Positions 18,125 to 27,962 of a stretch of 64,000 bases of DNA are shown here, piece by piece. Below the pieces are notes generated by a model, which worked only from the letters and a program-made list of their open reading frames with translations, searched no databases and was not told the origin of the DNA. Source of the stretch: Sphingobium vermicomposti. Lineage in GTDB: Bacteria > Pseudomonadota > Alphaproteobacteria > Sphingomonadales > Sphingomonadaceae. The first letter of the stretch is position 1. Every line of letters starts with the position of its first letter. The position numbers and the translations under genes were made by a program. The stretch is from assembly GCF_011762025.1 (NCBI RefSeq), contig NZ_JAASQR010000004.1:372001-436000 (forward strand), written 5' to 3'.

Positions 18125-19325
18125 GGTCGCTGACAGTCCCTGGCTGACGATCATCGGCATAGGCGAGGACGGCGTTGTCGGCCTCAACCCCGCCGCGCGC
18201 GCGGCGCTGGATCAGGCGCGGTTCATCACCGGCGCACCGCGCCAACTCGCGCTGCTGCCGCCCCTTAATGCGCAATGCGTCCCCTGGCCAGCGCCGTTCG
18301 AAGACGGCATCGCCCCGCTGCTGGCGCGCCGGGGGCAGCCCACCGTCATGCTGGCGTCGGGCGATCCCTTCTGGTTCGGCGCCGGGGCCAGCATCACACG
18401 CCGCCTTGCACCCGGTGAATGGACCGTCCACCCGGCCCCCTCCACCTTCTCCATCGCGGCGGCGCGGATCGGCTGGGCGCTGCAGGACACCGCCTGCCAC
18501 GGTCTCCACGCCGTGCCGCTGGCCCGGCTGCGCCACGATCTTGCGCCGGGCCGCCGCGCCATCATCCTGCTGCGCGATGGCGACGCAGTGCGGGAACTGG
18601 CGGCCTATGTGACCAACGCGGGTTTCGGCGCATCGACGCTTCACGTGATGGAGGCGCTGGGCGGGCCGCGCGAACATATCCGGCAAGTCCGGGCGGACAG
18701 CTATGCCCTTTCCAATGTCGCACACCCGGTCGCGGTCGCCATAGCGGTGGCGGGGGATGGCGACGTCATGCCGCGCGCCAGCGGCATTGGCGACCAATGG
18801 TTCGATCATGACGGCCAGATCACCAAACGCCCCGTCCGCGCCCTCACCCTGTCCGCGCTCGCGCCGCGCCCCGGCGAAATATTGTGGGACATTGGCTGCG
18901 GTTCCGGGTCCATCGCGATCGAATGGCTATTGAGCCATCCATCGACCCAGGCCCTCGCCTTCGAAGCCGACGACGCCCGCGCCGCCCGCGCGCGGGCCAA
19001 TGCTCATCGGCTGGGCGCGGATCGGCTGACCGTCGTCCACGGGCAAGCTCCTGACATTCTGCAAGACCGCACCCGGCCCGACGCCATCTTCATCGGCGGC
19101 GGCCTTAGCGATGCGCTGATCGAAACCATTGTAGGACGGCCCGGCGGCCCCACCCGCTTGGTCGCCAATGCCGTGACGCTGGAGTCCGAAAGCCTGCTCG
19201 CCCAGTGGCATGCCCGTCTGGGTGGCGACCTGTTGCGCATAGAATTGGCCTCCGCCGCTCCGCTGGGCACGCGACGCGGCTGGCGATCCTCCTACCCGCT
19301 GGTGCAGTGGAGCGTGACGCTATGA
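18123..19325 (+). CDS. cobL: Precorrin-6Y C5,15-methyltransferase (decarboxylating)
   Basis: Fusion of CbiE (residues 1 to about 200, C5 methylation) and CbiT (about 240-400, C15 methylation and decarboxylation), 400 residues in all as in other aerobic CobL proteins. CbiE motif: IIGIGEDGVVGLNPAAR at the N-terminus. CbiT SAM motif: LWDIGCGSGSIAIEW near residue 256. AGGA lies eight bases before the ATG at 18123, supporting this start although the frame is open to 18072. Its 5' end is antisense to the cobK upstream region. Confidence 0.95.
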   Translation: MVADSPWLTIIGIGEDGVVGLNPAARAALDQARFITGAPRQLALLPPLNAQCVPWPAPFEDGIAPLLARRGQPTVMLASGDPFWFGAGASITRRLAPGEWTVHPAPSTFSIAAARIGWALQDTACHGLHAVPLARLRHDLAPGRRAIILLRDGDAVRELAAYVTNAGFGASTLHVMEALGGPREHIRQVRADSYALSNVAHPVAVAIAVAGDGDVMPRASGIGDQWFDHDGQITKRPVRALTLSALAPRPGEILWDIGCGSGSIAIEWLLSHPSTQALAFEADDARAARARANAHRLGADRLTVVHGQAPDILQDRTRPDAIFIGGGLSDALIETIVGRPGGPTRLVANAVTLESESLLAQWHARLGGDLLRIELASAAPLGTRRGWRSSYPLVQWSVTL

Positions 19326-19687
19326 TCGTCGCGGGCTTTGGCTGCCGCGACAGCGTCGGCGCGGACGCCCTGCGCGCCGCGTTCGACCTGGCAACCCGCG
19401 ACGCGCCGCCGCCCACGGCAATCGCCACCCTGACGCACAAGGCACCGCAACTCGCCCCCCTTGCCCAGGCGCTCAACCTTCCCCTCCTGCTCATCGATCC
19501 GTCCGCCATTGATGGCGTCCCGACCCTCACCTGTTCCCCGGCCAGCATCGCCGCCTATCGCACCGGCAGCGTGGCCGAAGCCGTTGCGTTGATGGCCGCT
19601 GGCACCGGATCGCGGCTGATCGCCCCCCGCATCGTTTCGCCCAGTGGGGGAGCGACCTGCGCCCTTGCCCAAGGATTTTCCGCATGA
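19322..19687 (+). CDS. cobE: Cobalamin biosynthesis protein CobE / CbiG C-terminal domain
   Basis: Small protein (121 residues) matching the stand-alone CbiG C-terminal domain (CobE), with [13 protein letters not shown] at the N-terminus, [14 protein letters not shown] near residue 42 and [12 protein letters not shown] near 83. CobE is found in aerobic pathways. Its exact role is not settled; it may bind or chaperone intermediates. ATGA overlap with cobL and cobM. Confidence 0.9.
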   Translation: MIVAGFGCRDSVGADALRAAFDLATRDAPPPTAIATLTHKAPQLAPLAQALNLPLLLIDPSAIDGVPTLTCSPASIAAYRTGSVAEAVALMAAGTGSRLIAPRIVSPSGGATCALAQGFSA

Positions 19688-20469
19688 CCATCCACTTCAT
19701 CGGCGCAGGTCCCGGCGCGCCCGACCTCATCACCTTGCGCGGGCGCGACCTCATCGCCGCATCGCCCATATGCCTGTATGCCGGGTCACTGGTGCCGCGC
19801 GCCTTGCTGGACCATTGCCCGCCCGGCGCGCGCATCGTGAACAGCGCGCCCATGACATTGGATGAGATCATCGCGATCCTTGCCGAAGCACATGCGGCGG
19901 GTCAGGATGTCGCCCGGCTCCATTCGGGCGACCTGTCCGTCTGGTCGGCCATGGGCGAACAATTGCGCCGCCTGAAGGCGATGGACATCCCCTACAGCAT
20001 CACGCCGGGCGTTCCGTCCTTTGCGGCGGCGGCGGCGGCGCTGGGCACCGAGCTCACCTTGCCGGGCGTCAGCCAGTCCGTCGTGCTGACCCGCACATCG
20101 GGCCGGGCAAGCGCCATGCCACCACGGGAAAGCCTGGCAGCGTTCGGCGCCAGCGGGGCCACGCTCGCCATCCATCTTTCGATCCATGCGCTCCATCAGG
20201 TGGTGGCGGAACTTGTGCCGCTCTATGGCCCCGATTGCCCGGTCGCCATCATATGGCGCGCCACCTGGCCCGATGAGCGGATCGTTCGCGCTACCCTTGC
20301 CACCATAGAGGAAGCCGCAAAAGACGGTCCCGAACGCACCGCCCTGATTCTGGTCGGCCCGGTGCTGGGCGACGGCGATTTCGCCGAAAGCAGCCTCTAC
20401 GCGCCCGGCTATGATCGCCGCTTTCGCCCGGCCTCCACGCAATCCCGCTTTGTCGGGTCGGAGGAATGA
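19684..20469 (+). CDS. cobM: Precorrin-4 C11-methyltransferase
   Basis: SAM-dependent methylase (261 residues) acting at C11 of precorrin-4. The N-terminal [16 protein letters not shown] motif, [16 protein letters not shown] near residue 80, [15 protein letters not shown] near 108 and the [11 protein letters not shown]-like segment near 138 identify CobM/CbiF. Translationally coupled to cobE and cobB by four-base overlaps. Confidence 0.95.
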   Translation: MTIHFIGAGPGAPDLITLRGRDLIAASPICLYAGSLVPRALLDHCPPGARIVNSAPMTLDEIIAILAEAHAAGQDVARLHSGDLSVWSAMGEQLRRLKAMDIPYSITPGVPSFAAAAAALGTELTLPGVSQSVVLTRTSGRASAMPPRESLAAFGASGATLAIHLSIHALHQVVAELVPLYGPDCPVAIIWRATWPDERIVRATLATIEEAAKDGPERTALILVGPVLGDGDFAESSLYAPGYDRRFRPASTQSRFVGSEE

Positions 20470-21770
20470 CGCCCGGCCTCCTGATCGCCGCGCCGCGCTC
20501 CGGTTCGGGCAAGACCACCGTCACGCTGGGGCTGATCCGCGCCCTGACACGAACGGGCGTCCGGGTTCAGCCCTATAAATGCGGCCCTGATTATATCGAC
20601 ACCGGCTATCATCAAAAGGCGAGCGATCGTCCTGCCTTCAACCTCGACAGCTGGGCGATGGACGGCGCGCTGATCCGGTCGCTCGCGGCGCGGGCGCAGG
20701 GTGCGGAACTCGCCATTGCCGAAGGGGTGATGGGCCTGTTCGACGGCGCGGCTGCGCCCGGCAGCGCGGGGGACGGCAGCAGCGCCGACATTGCCGCGAT
20801 GCTCGGCTGGCCCGTCCTGATGGTCATCGACGTCACAGGTCAAAGTCAGTCCGCCGCAGCACTGGCCCATGGTTTCCGCACCATGCGCCCGGACGTGCGG
20901 GTCGCAGGCGTCATCCTTAATCGCGTGGGCAGCGACCGGCATGATCGGATGATCCGCCAGGCGATGGACGACATCGCCATGCCCGTGCTTGGCTCCATAC
21001 CCCGCTATGCTGAATTGAGCTTGCCCGAACGGCATCTGGGTCTGGTCCAGGCCGGTGAACTGGCGGAGGCGGAGCGCATCATCGACGCTCTCGCCGACCA
21101 CATCGCCGATCATATCGATATTCCGGCGTTACGTTCGCTCGCCGACGCGCGCCCGCTCACACAGGCGCATCATCATTGCCCGCCGCCCGGTCAGCGCATC
21201 GCCTTGGCGCAGGATGCCGCCTTTTCCTTCACCTATGCGCATCTGGTCGATGGCTGGCGCGAATCGGGCGCTGAAATCCTGCCCTTTTCCCCCCTGGCTG
21301 ACGAAGCCCCTGCGCCCGACGCCGACACCGTCTGGCTTCCGGGCGGCTATCCCGAACTGCACGCCCCTCGCCTTGCCGCTGCCCGCCATTGCATCGCCGG
21401 GCTTCGCCACCATGCGCAGGACCGCCCGGTCCATGGCGAATGCGGCGGTTACATGATGCTGGGTCAGGCGCTGATAGATGCCAATGGCAAAGCACACGCG
21501 ATGGCGGGGCTGTTGGGGCTTGTCGCCAGTTTCGCCGACCGCCGCCTGCACCTGGGCTACCGTCGCGCCCGCTTGCTTGCGCCCATGGCAGGCTATGAAG
21601 CCGGGGCCATATTGAACGGCCACGAATTTCATTACTCAACGGTTATCGAACAGCCCGACGACCCGCTTGCGGACGTTGCCGACGCGGCGGGCGTGACGGT
21701 CGCCTCCACTGGATCGCGGCGGGGCCATGTCACCGGCAGCTTCTTTCACCTTCTGGCAGGTGCGGCATGA
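20466..21770 (+). CDS. cobB: Hydrogenobyrinate/cobyrinate a,c-diamide synthase
   Basis: Glutamine- and ATP-dependent amidotransferase (434 residues) that amidates the a and c side chains before cobalt insertion. The N-terminal domain has [15 protein letters not shown] (P-loop, residues 8-22) and [12 protein letters not shown] near 40. The C-terminal class I glutaminase-like domain has [12 protein letters not shown] near residue 295 and [11 protein letters not shown] near 325, with Cys in GECGG as nucleophile. Its product is the CobN substrate. Confidence 0.95.
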   Translation: MTPGLLIAAPRSGSGKTTVTLGLIRALTRTGVRVQPYKCGPDYIDTGYHQKASDRPAFNLDSWAMDGALIRSLAARAQGAELAIAEGVMGLFDGAAAPGSAGDGSSADIAAMLGWPVLMVIDVTGQSQSAAALAHGFRTMRPDVRVAGVILNRVGSDRHDRMIRQAMDDIAMPVLGSIPRYAELSLPERHLGLVQAGELAEAERIIDALADHIADHIDIPALRSLADARPLTQAHHHCPPPGQRIALAQDAAFSFTYAHLVDGWRESGAEILPFSPLADEAPAPDADTVWLPGGYPELHAPRLAAARHCIAGLRHHAQDRPVHGECGGYMMLGQALIDANGKAHAMAGLLGLVASFADRRLHLGYRRARLLAPMAGYEAGAILNGHEFHYSTVIEQPDDPLADVADAAGVTVASTGSRRGHVTGSFFHLLAGAA

Positions 21771-22522
21771 TCCGGCTTTTGCTCATCGGCATCGGCACGG
21801 GCAATCCCGACCATCTGACGCGCGCTGCGACCAAGGCGATGAACGACGCCGACCTCATCCTCCTCCCCCGCAAGGGCGATGCGAAGTCCGACCTTATCGA
21901 CCTGCGCCGCACCATCTGCGCGCAGCTTTTGACCGGCCCGACCCGCATCGTGGAATTCGACATGCCGGTTCGCGCTGCCGAACCGGCTTATCTGGATGCC
22001 GTCACCGGCTGGCACGACGCCATCGCCGGTTTGTGGATGGAACAGGCCGCGCTTCACCTTCCTGACGGCGGCACCATGGCGCTACTGGTCTGGGGCGACC
22101 CGTCCCTCTACGACAGCAGCCTGCGGATCGCCGCCCGTCTGGGACCAAAGGTCGACATCCGCGTGATCCCCGGCATCACCAGCATCCAGGCGCTGACCGC
22201 CGCCCATGGCATATGCCTCAACCGCCTGGCAGAACCGGTGCTGATCACCACGGGCCGCCGCTTGCGGGAACAGGGATGGCCGCCGGGTGTCAATGACATC
22301 GTCGTGATGCTGGACGGGCATTGCGCCTTTCGCGACCTTCCACCGCAGGACATGCTTATCTGGTGGGGTGCTTATCTGGGCATGGATTGCGAAGAACTGG
22401 CCCGTGGGCCGCTGGGCGAAGTTGGCCCCGCCATCGTGGAACGGCGCGCTGCTCTGCGCGCGCGGCATGGATGGATTATGGACGTCTATTTGCTGCGCCG
22501 GGCTCCCGCCGCGTTCAACTGA
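21767..22522 (+). CDS. cobF: Precorrin-6A synthase (deacetylating)
   Basis: CobF (251 residues) methylates C1 and releases the extruded acetyl group; it occurs only in the aerobic pathway. The N-terminal LLIGIGTGNPDHLTRAA and LLPRKGDAKSDLIDLRR motifs are diagnostic, and VWGDPSLYDSSLRIA near residue 108 and VIPGITSIQALTAAHG near 134 are SAM-binding. It ends the operon; its last eight bases overlap the small convergent gene 22515-22721. Confidence 0.95.
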   Translation: MIRLLLIGIGTGNPDHLTRAATKAMNDADLILLPRKGDAKSDLIDLRRTICAQLLTGPTRIVEFDMPVRAAEPAYLDAVTGWHDAIAGLWMEQAALHLPDGGTMALLVWGDPSLYDSSLRIAARLGPKVDIRVIPGITSIQALTAAHGICLNRLAEPVLITTGRRLREQGWPPGVNDIVVMLDGHCAFRDLPPQDMLIWWGAYLGMDCEELARGPLGEVGPAIVERRAALRARHGWIMDVYLLRRAPAAFN

Positions 22523-22721
22523 CGGGGGCGCAGAGTTCGGCCATCGGCTTGTTGATCACCGCACGGGCCGCATCGAAAGATCCCATTGTCGCGCGGCGGC
22601 GAAATTCAGCCGCCATCGCCTGATGCATCGTGCGGGCATAGGGGTCCGCCGTCGTCGCCGCCAATTGTTCGTGCATTCTGGCCCGCTCCAGACATTCCTG
22701 GGCATTAAGGGCATTGGTCAT
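22515..22721 (-). CDS. Small hypothetical protein
   Basis: 68-residue protein with no recognised domain. AGGAG lies eight bases before the ATG at 22721, so the gene is probably real; a GTG at 22730 is a weaker start. The sequence is helical and charged, with QECLERARMHEQLAATTADP and the middle MAAEFRRRATMG, similar in style to short sphingomonad proteins of unknown role. It ends inside the tail of cobF (convergent). Could belong to the stress module upstream, but there is a 160-base gap. Confidence 0.6.
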   Translation of the reverse strand: MTNALNAQECLERARMHEQLAATTADPYARTMHQAMAAEFRRRATMGSFDAARAVINKPMAELCAPVS

Positions 22722-22880
22722 GAACCGCACTCCTGCTGTCCTGCCGCCTCAGGCTCGACTCGCGATCCGTCCTGGCAGACCGAAAGCATCGCCATATCGC
22801 GCGGAATTTACGCCTCCCGCAACGCAATGGGAAATAGAATCTTCGGGCGCGTTGGCCGCATAACCGTCGCGCGCACCAGT

Positions 22881-24422
22881 TCAGCGCATCCAGTCATCCT
22901 GCGGCTGGCACCGGTGGCTTTGCAGCTCCTTGCGGCTGTCCGCATCCACTTCGCTCAGCGCCACTTCATAACCCCACAAATTGGCCAGGTTCTGCAGCAC
23001 CAGATTGGCGTCCGATGATTCCAGCACCACCCCATCGCTGACGGTATTTTCCAGCATCAGCGTCCGGTCACCGGCCAGGTCGACATCCACGACCTGAATG
23101 TCCGGTTCCTGCCGGGCAATGTCATATTCGCGGGACAGCGCCCTGCGGATACGCCTGTATCCCCGCTCATCATGGATGGCGTCCACCCGCACGTCCGCTT
23201 CGCCTTCATGGTCCAATATCTTGAACAGCCGCCATTGCCTGATCAGGTGCGGGCTAAGATATTGGGAAACAAAGCTTTCGTCGCGGTAATTGGCCCATAT
23301 GTCCTTCAGCACTTCGACCGGGTCGCCTGATCCGGCGATATCGCCAAACCATTCGCGATCCTCCTCCGTCGGGTCGATGCAGATTCGTTCCACATCCGAC
23401 ATGATTCCAAAGCCCAGTGCATAGGGATTAAACCCGCCAAAATGCCCGGAATCAAAGCTTGGCTGATATACGACGCCCGTGTGCGATTGGATGAATTCCA
23501 TAAACGCCCCATCGGTAATCCACCCCCTTTCATGCAGCGCCGTCATGATCCGATAATGTGTGAAAGTAGCCGCGCCTTCATTCATGGTTTTGGTCTGACG
23601 CTGCGGATAAAAATACTGCGCAATCAACCGCACTATGCGCAAAATCTCGCGCTGCCAGCTCTCCAGGCGCGGTCCACTCTTTTCCAGGAAATACAGAATA
23701 TTTTCCTGCGGCAAACCCAGCGCCGCGCGCCTTTGATCGCTAGGGACCGTATCAGCCCTCCCGCCTGTGGGAACCGTGCGCCACAGATCGTCATAGATGC
23801 GGTCCCGATAGGCTTGCCGTTCGGCTTCCCGCGCCGCTTCGGCTTTCAGGTCGCGCGGGCGGACACGCGGATATCGGTGCACGCCCTGGTTCATCAGCGC
23901 ATGGGCGGCGTCCAGGACCCTCTCCACCGCCAATTGGCCATGGCGTTCCTCGCAACTGGCGATGTAGCGTTTGGCGAATTCCAGATAGTCCAAAATGCCG
24001 TCCGCGTCGGTCCATTGCCGGAACACATAATTATTCTTGAAAAAATGATTATGCCCGAACGCGGCATGGGCGATGACCAGCGTCTGCATGGTCGCGCTGT
24101 TTTCCTGCATCAGATAGTTGATGCACGGATTGCTGTTGATCACCAGTTCATAGGCCAGCCCGCGCAGTCCCTTGCGGTACAGCATCTCGTTAGTCACGAA
24201 CTGCTTGCCGAAGGACCAGTGCTTGTAGAATAGCGGCATGCCGATGGACGAATAGGCATCCAGCATCTGTTCGGCGCTGATCACCTCTATCTGGTTGGGA
24301 TAGATGTCGAGCCTCATTTCCTGAAGCGCAATCGGCTCTATCGTCTCATAGATGCGGTTGATGAGCGCGAAATCCCAATCGCTGCCGGTAAATAGCGGCG
24401 CAGGAGCCAGCGCGCCCTTCAA
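22881..24422 (-). CDS. SpoVR family protein
   Basis: 513 residues, the normal length of SpoVR/YcgB proteins. These occur with PrkA and DUF444 proteins in many non-sporulating proteobacteria. Recognisable stretches are SIGMPLFYKHWSFGKQF near residue 60, AHAAFGHNHFFKNNY near 120 and QTKTMNEGAATFTHYRI near 290. Biochemical role unknown; associated with starvation and stress responses. The ATG overlaps the DUF444 stop by four bases, so the three genes form one transcript. Confidence 0.92.
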   Translation of the reverse strand: MKGALAPAPLFTGSDWDFALINRIYETIEPIALQEMRLDIYPNQIEVISAEQMLDAYSSIGMPLFYKHWSFGKQFVTNEMLYRKGLRGLAYELVINSNPCINYLMQENSATMQTLVIAHAAFGHNHFFKNNYVFRQWTDADGILDYLEFAKRYIASCEERHGQLAVERVLDAAHALMNQGVHRYPRVRPRDLKAEAAREAERQAYRDRIYDDLWRTVPTGGRADTVPSDQRRAALGLPQENILYFLEKSGPRLESWQREILRIVRLIAQYFYPQRQTKTMNEGAATFTHYRIMTALHERGWITDGAFMEFIQSHTGVVYQPSFDSGHFGGFNPYALGFGIMSDVERICIDPTEEDREWFGDIAGSGDPVEVLKDIWANYRDESFVSQYLSPHLIRQWRLFKILDHEGEADVRVDAIHDERGYRRIRRALSREYDIARQEPDIQVVDVDLAGDRTLMLENTVSDGVVLESSDANLVLQNLANLWGYEVALSEVDADSRKELQSHRCQPQDDWMR

Positions 24423-25729
24423 CTCCGAGCCCTTTCACTGACGCCCCGACGCTGGAACAGCTCGCGAAACACCGGATAGATTTCGCGCCTGTGCGTGACT
24501 TTGCGCATGGCGAAATGAGGGTTCGCCACCATCACCGGCGCATAGGCATCCCACAAGCCGGTGGTCGCCGTCGCGCTTTCGACTGACGCGAATTCCTCAC
24601 GCCCGACTTCCAGATAGGCGACATATTGGGCGATCGGCAGGACCTCATCCTCCATCAGACTGACCACCCGCGCATTGTCCGACGCCAGCGTGTCCCCGTC
24701 AGAGGCCTGCGCCACATAGATGTTCCAATCGGTGGGGTTGTAGCGATCCCTGATCACCTCCAGCAGCTTGTCCAGGGCGCTCGACACCAGCGTGCCGCCC
24801 GTGACCGTGCTGTAAAAGAAGGTCTGCTCATCAACCTCCGCCGCACGGTCGGTATGGTGGATGAACACAACATCGACATGTTCATAGCATCGCGACAGGA
24901 ACAGGTGCAGCAACGCGAAGAAGCGCTTGGCCAGGTCCTTCATATGCGCCGTCATGGACCCGGACACGTCCATCAGGCAGAACATGACCGCCTGCGCCAC
25001 TGGACGCGGGACAGGTTCAAACCGGCGATAGCGCAGGTCCACAGGGTCGATATAGGCGATCAGGTTACGCCGCCGGATGACAAGCGCGCGTTCGTCCCGC
25101 AATCGTGCCAGCGTCGCGGCATCGTCTGGACCGGCGATATCCCGCGCTTCAATCTCTGCAATTGCGTCGTCCAGTCGGCCGAGGTCGCCGCTGCTTGGCC
25201 TTCGCAGCGCCAGCCTGCGTGACAGCGCCCTTTGCATGGTGCGAGGGACCGACAGGTTCGAGGGGTTCCCGGCGGTCGAATAGCCCGCGCGCCTGATGCC
25301 TTCGATCTTGCCAGCGATCAGCCGTTTCTTGGCCATATCGGGCAGCTCCAGATCGTCCAGAAATAGGTCCAGAAATTCTTCGCGAGACAGGGCGAAGCGG
25401 AAATCATCCTCATCCTCCCCCTCTCCGGCCCTGGAGCCGCCATCCGATCCTCCGTCCGGTCGCTTGATCCTGTCGCCTTCCAGAAATTCGCGGTTGCCCG
25501 GCAGCACCTGTTCCCGGTTACCCCCCTTCGCGGCGCGGCGCAGCGTAGGTTCGTGAATGGCGTCGCGGCGAATCGTGATCTCGCCTTCCTTGTCCAGATC
25601 CTTGATGCTCCGGTCCTTCAGGCTATCGCGAACCGCCTGACTGACATAGGCCCTCGCCCGCCTCAAGAAGCGTTGCCGATTGACCAGGCTCTTGCCCCCG
25701 GGGTTCAGCCGTCTGTCGACTATGTGCAT
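24419..25729 (-). CDS. DUF444 family protein (YeaH/YhbH-like)
   Basis: 436 residues with a von Willebrand A-like C-terminal half; the MIDAS motif DVSGS is near residue 252. The N-terminus MHIVDRRLNPGGKSLVNRQ is the typical DUF444 start and supports the ATG at 25729. The GGAGG ribosome site is about 13 bases away, longer than ideal. A Gly/Asp-rich linker lies near residues 95-125. Middle gene of the prkA-DUF444-spoVR set (E. coli yeaG-yeaH-ycgB). Probably a PrkA partner in the stress response; molecular function unknown. Confidence 0.92.
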   Translation of the reverse strand: MHIVDRRLNPGGKSLVNRQRFLRRARAYVSQAVRDSLKDRSIKDLDKEGEITIRRDAIHEPTLRRAAKGGNREQVLPGNREFLEGDRIKRPDGGSDGGSRAGEGEDEDDFRFALSREEFLDLFLDDLELPDMAKKRLIAGKIEGIRRAGYSTAGNPSNLSVPRTMQRALSRRLALRRPSSGDLGRLDDAIAEIEARDIAGPDDAATLARLRDERALVIRRRNLIAYIDPVDLRYRRFEPVPRPVAQAVMFCLMDVSGSMTAHMKDLAKRFFALLHLFLSRCYEHVDVVFIHHTDRAAEVDEQTFFYSTVTGGTLVSSALDKLLEVIRDRYNPTDWNIYVAQASDGDTLASDNARVVSLMEDEVLPIAQYVAYLEVGREEFASVESATATTGLWDAYAPVMVANPHFAMRKVTHRREIYPVFRELFQRRGVSERARS

Positions 25730-25748
25730 GCCGACCCGAGCGCCTCCT

Positions 25749-27692
25749 TCAACCAGCCTGCTTGACGCGAATATACCATTCGACCAGCCGCCGGACCTGC
25801 CGTTCCGTATAGCCCCGCTCAACCATGCGGGCGACGAATTCGTCATGTTTCATAGCGGTGTCGCCGTCGCGCTTCGATCCAAAGCTGATGACCGGCAACA
25901 GGTCCTCGACCTGGCTGAACATCCGCTTTTCGATCACTTCGCGGATTTTTTCATAGGAGGTCCAACTGGGGTTCCGCCCATCATTGCTGGCCCGCATCCG
26001 CAGTGCGAACTTCACCACCTCATTACGGAAATCCTTGGGGTTGGCGATCCCGGCAGGCTTTTCGGTCTTGGTCAGTTCCTGATTGATGACCTCCCGATCC
26101 AGCAGCTGGCCGGTGTCCGGGTCCTTGAAGTCCAGATCCTCGATCCATGCGTCGGCATAGGCGACATAGCGGTCGAACAGGTTCTGGCCATAGTCGTTGT
26201 AGGATTCAAGATAGGCCTTCTGGATTTCATTGCCGATGAATTCGGCATAGCGCGGGGCCAGTTCGCCCTTGATGAACTCCAGATATTTGGCTTCCGTTTC
26301 GGCCGGGAATTGTTCCTGCCGAACCATGCCCTCCAGAACATACATGAGGTGGACAGGGTCCGCGCCGATTTCATTGGTGTCATGGTTGAAGGTCGCCGAC
26401 AACGCCTTGAAGGCGAAGCGGGTGGAGATGCCCGACATGCCTTCGTCCACCCCGCCCGCGTCCCGATATTCCTGCATGCTCTTCGCGCGCGGATCGATCT
26501 CTCGCAGCATTTCGCCGTCATAGACGCGCATCTTGGAATAAAGATTGCTGTTCTCATGCTCACGTAGGCGCGTGAGGACTGAAAAGCGCGCCAGCATGTC
26601 CAGCGTGCCCGGCGCGCAGGGCGCCTTGTTCAGGTCGGACTCCCTCAGAAGCTTTTCGTAAACATGCCGTTCTTCGGTCGCTTGAAGAGAATAGGGCACC
26701 TTGATGACGTAGATACGGTCGATAAAGGCTTCATTATTCTTGTTATTTTTGAAGTTCGTCCATTCCGATTCATTGCTGTGCGCCATGATGATGCCGGTAT
26801 AGGGGATCGCGCCGATATTTTCGGTCCCGATATAATTCCCCTCCTGCGTCGCCGTCAGCAGCGGGTGCAGCATCTTGATCGGTGCCTTGAACATCTCGAC
26901 AAACTCAAGCATGCCCTGGTTCGCGCGGTTCAAACCGCCCGAATAGCTGTAGGCGTCGGGATCATTCTGTGACAGCATTTCCAGCTTGCGGATATCGACC
27001 TTGCCGACCAGCGAGCTGATGTCCTGGTTGTTTTCGTCGCCCGGCTCGGTCTTTGCGATCCCGATCTGCCGCATGCGTGAGGGCATCAAACGGATAACCT
27101 TGAACTGCGAGATGTCGCCGCTGAATTCATCGAGCCGCTTGCGCGCCCACGGACTGATCAAACCAGTCAGTCGGCGGCGGGGGATGCCGTAGCTATCTTC
27201 GACCAGGGTCCCGTGCGTTTCCGCGTCGAACAGCGCGAGCGGGCTTTCGAAGATGGGGCTGATCTCATCCCCCGCCTTCAACGCATAGATGGGATGGGTT
27301 TCCATCAACGCCTTCAGCCGCTCGGCAAGCGACGACTTGCCGCCGCCAACCGGACCCAGCAGATAGAGAATCTGCTTACGCTCCTCCAGGCCTTGGGACG
27401 CGTGGCGCAGGAAGCTGACGATATGTTCGATCGTCCCTTCCATGCCGTAGAAATTGGCGAAGCTTTTGTAGCGACGGATGGTGCGGTTCATGAAGATCCG
27501 GCCCAGCCGCTGGTCGCGGGATGTGTCTATGATCTCCGGCTCGCCAATCGCCGCAAGCAGCCGCTCCGGCGCGGACGCGTGCATGATCGGATCATTACGG
27601 CATCCAAGCAGATAATCTTCAATCGACATCTCGGCTTGACGCCGTTCGTCGAAGTTCCGCGTGAAGCTGGAAAACAATTCGCTTTTCGTCAC
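25749..27692 (-). CDS. prkA: PrkA family serine protein kinase
   Basis: 647-residue PrkA/YeaG-type protein: AAA+ domain (first about 400 residues) with Walker A GPVGGGKSS at 113-121, then the PrkA C-terminal domain. SFANFYGMEGTIEHIVSF near 77 and AHSNESEWTNFKNN near 310 are family segments. The family is reported as a serine kinase and/or ATP-dependent protease acting in stress and stationary phase. It starts with GTG at 27692 with GGGAG six bases upstream. The start overlaps the stop of a small upstream frame (GTGA). An EcfG-type promoter lies upstream at 27904-27929. Confidence 0.95.
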   Translation of the reverse strand: MTKSELFSSFTRNFDERRQAEMSIEDYLLGCRNDPIMHASAPERLLAAIGEPEIIDTSRDQRLGRIFMNRTIRRYKSFANFYGMEGTIEHIVSFLRHASQGLEERKQILYLLGPVGGGKSSLAERLKALMETHPIYALKAGDEISPIFESPLALFDAETHGTLVEDSYGIPRRRLTGLISPWARKRLDEFSGDISQFKVIRLMPSRMRQIGIAKTEPGDENNQDISSLVGKVDIRKLEMLSQNDPDAYSYSGGLNRANQGMLEFVEMFKAPIKMLHPLLTATQEGNYIGTENIGAIPYTGIIMAHSNESEWTNFKNNKNNEAFIDRIYVIKVPYSLQATEERHVYEKLLRESDLNKAPCAPGTLDMLARFSVLTRLREHENSNLYSKMRVYDGEMLREIDPRAKSMQEYRDAGGVDEGMSGISTRFAFKALSATFNHDTNEIGADPVHLMYVLEGMVRQEQFPAETEAKYLEFIKGELAPRYAEFIGNEIQKAYLESYNDYGQNLFDRYVAYADAWIEDLDFKDPDTGQLLDREVINQELTKTEKPAGIANPKDFRNEVVKFALRMRASNDGRNPSWTSYEKIREVIEKRMFSQVEDLLPVISFGSKRDGDTAMKHDEFVARMVERGYTERQVRRLVEWYIRVKQAG

Positions 27693-27877
27693 TGTCGACT
27701 CCCGCCGCAGTAGCCATAGTTGTAATATACTATGTATGACCCTGTAAAAACAGGCCTATACAACAGGACGACTGGAAAAAAATATTCCTGCACATCCGAA
27801 TAGTTCGCAACAAGGGACTGCGCGGCGGCCACGTCATCCAATGCGCAAGTGGTGCAGGTGCTGCTGTCGGCAGGCAT
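27689..27877 (-). CDS. Small ORF upstream of and coupled to prkA
   Basis: 62-codon frame with GGAG seven bases before its ATG. It begins about 20 bases after the predicted EcfG transcription start and ends by overlapping the prkA GTG start (GTGA). The product has a CTTC pair near residue 8 and a hydrophobic, Tyr-rich C-terminal half (YFFPVVLLYR, YIVYYNYGY), possibly one membrane segment. No family recognised. The signals around it, not the sequence, support it; it could be a coupling leader peptide. Confidence 0.45.
   Translation of the reverse strand: MPADSSTCTTCALDDVAAAQSLVANYSDVQEYFFPVVLLYRPVFTGSYIVYYNYGYCGGSRQ
27741..27754. repeat. Short palindrome inside prkA upstream region
   Basis: CCTGTAAAAACAGG, a 5-bp inverted repeat with a four-base centre, about 50 bases before prkA and inside the small ORF. 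Could be an operator or chance. Confidence 0.3.
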
Positions 27878-27903
27878 TGGCCGTCTCCGTTCCTGCATGA
27901 TAT

Positions 27904-27929
27904 AACGGTCGCCACCACAGGCCCGTTCC
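27904..27929 (-). promoter_or_regulatory. EcfG-type stress promoter for prkA operon
   Basis: Reading leftward, GGAAC (27929-27925) and CGTT (27907-27904) are separated by 17 bases, matching the alphaproteobacterial EcfG consensus GGAAC-N16/17-CGTT. It points at the prkA-DUF444-spoVR genes. A predicted start of transcription near 27896 leaves a short leader to the small ORF. Confidence 0.6.
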
Positions 27930-27962
27930 CCATGCGGGGACGTCACGGACATGGAGGCGCGC

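Noticed and set aside
27951-27962. Upstream ATG of the universal stress protein
   Set aside because: The GGAGG that serves the ATG at 27963 lies within these codons.
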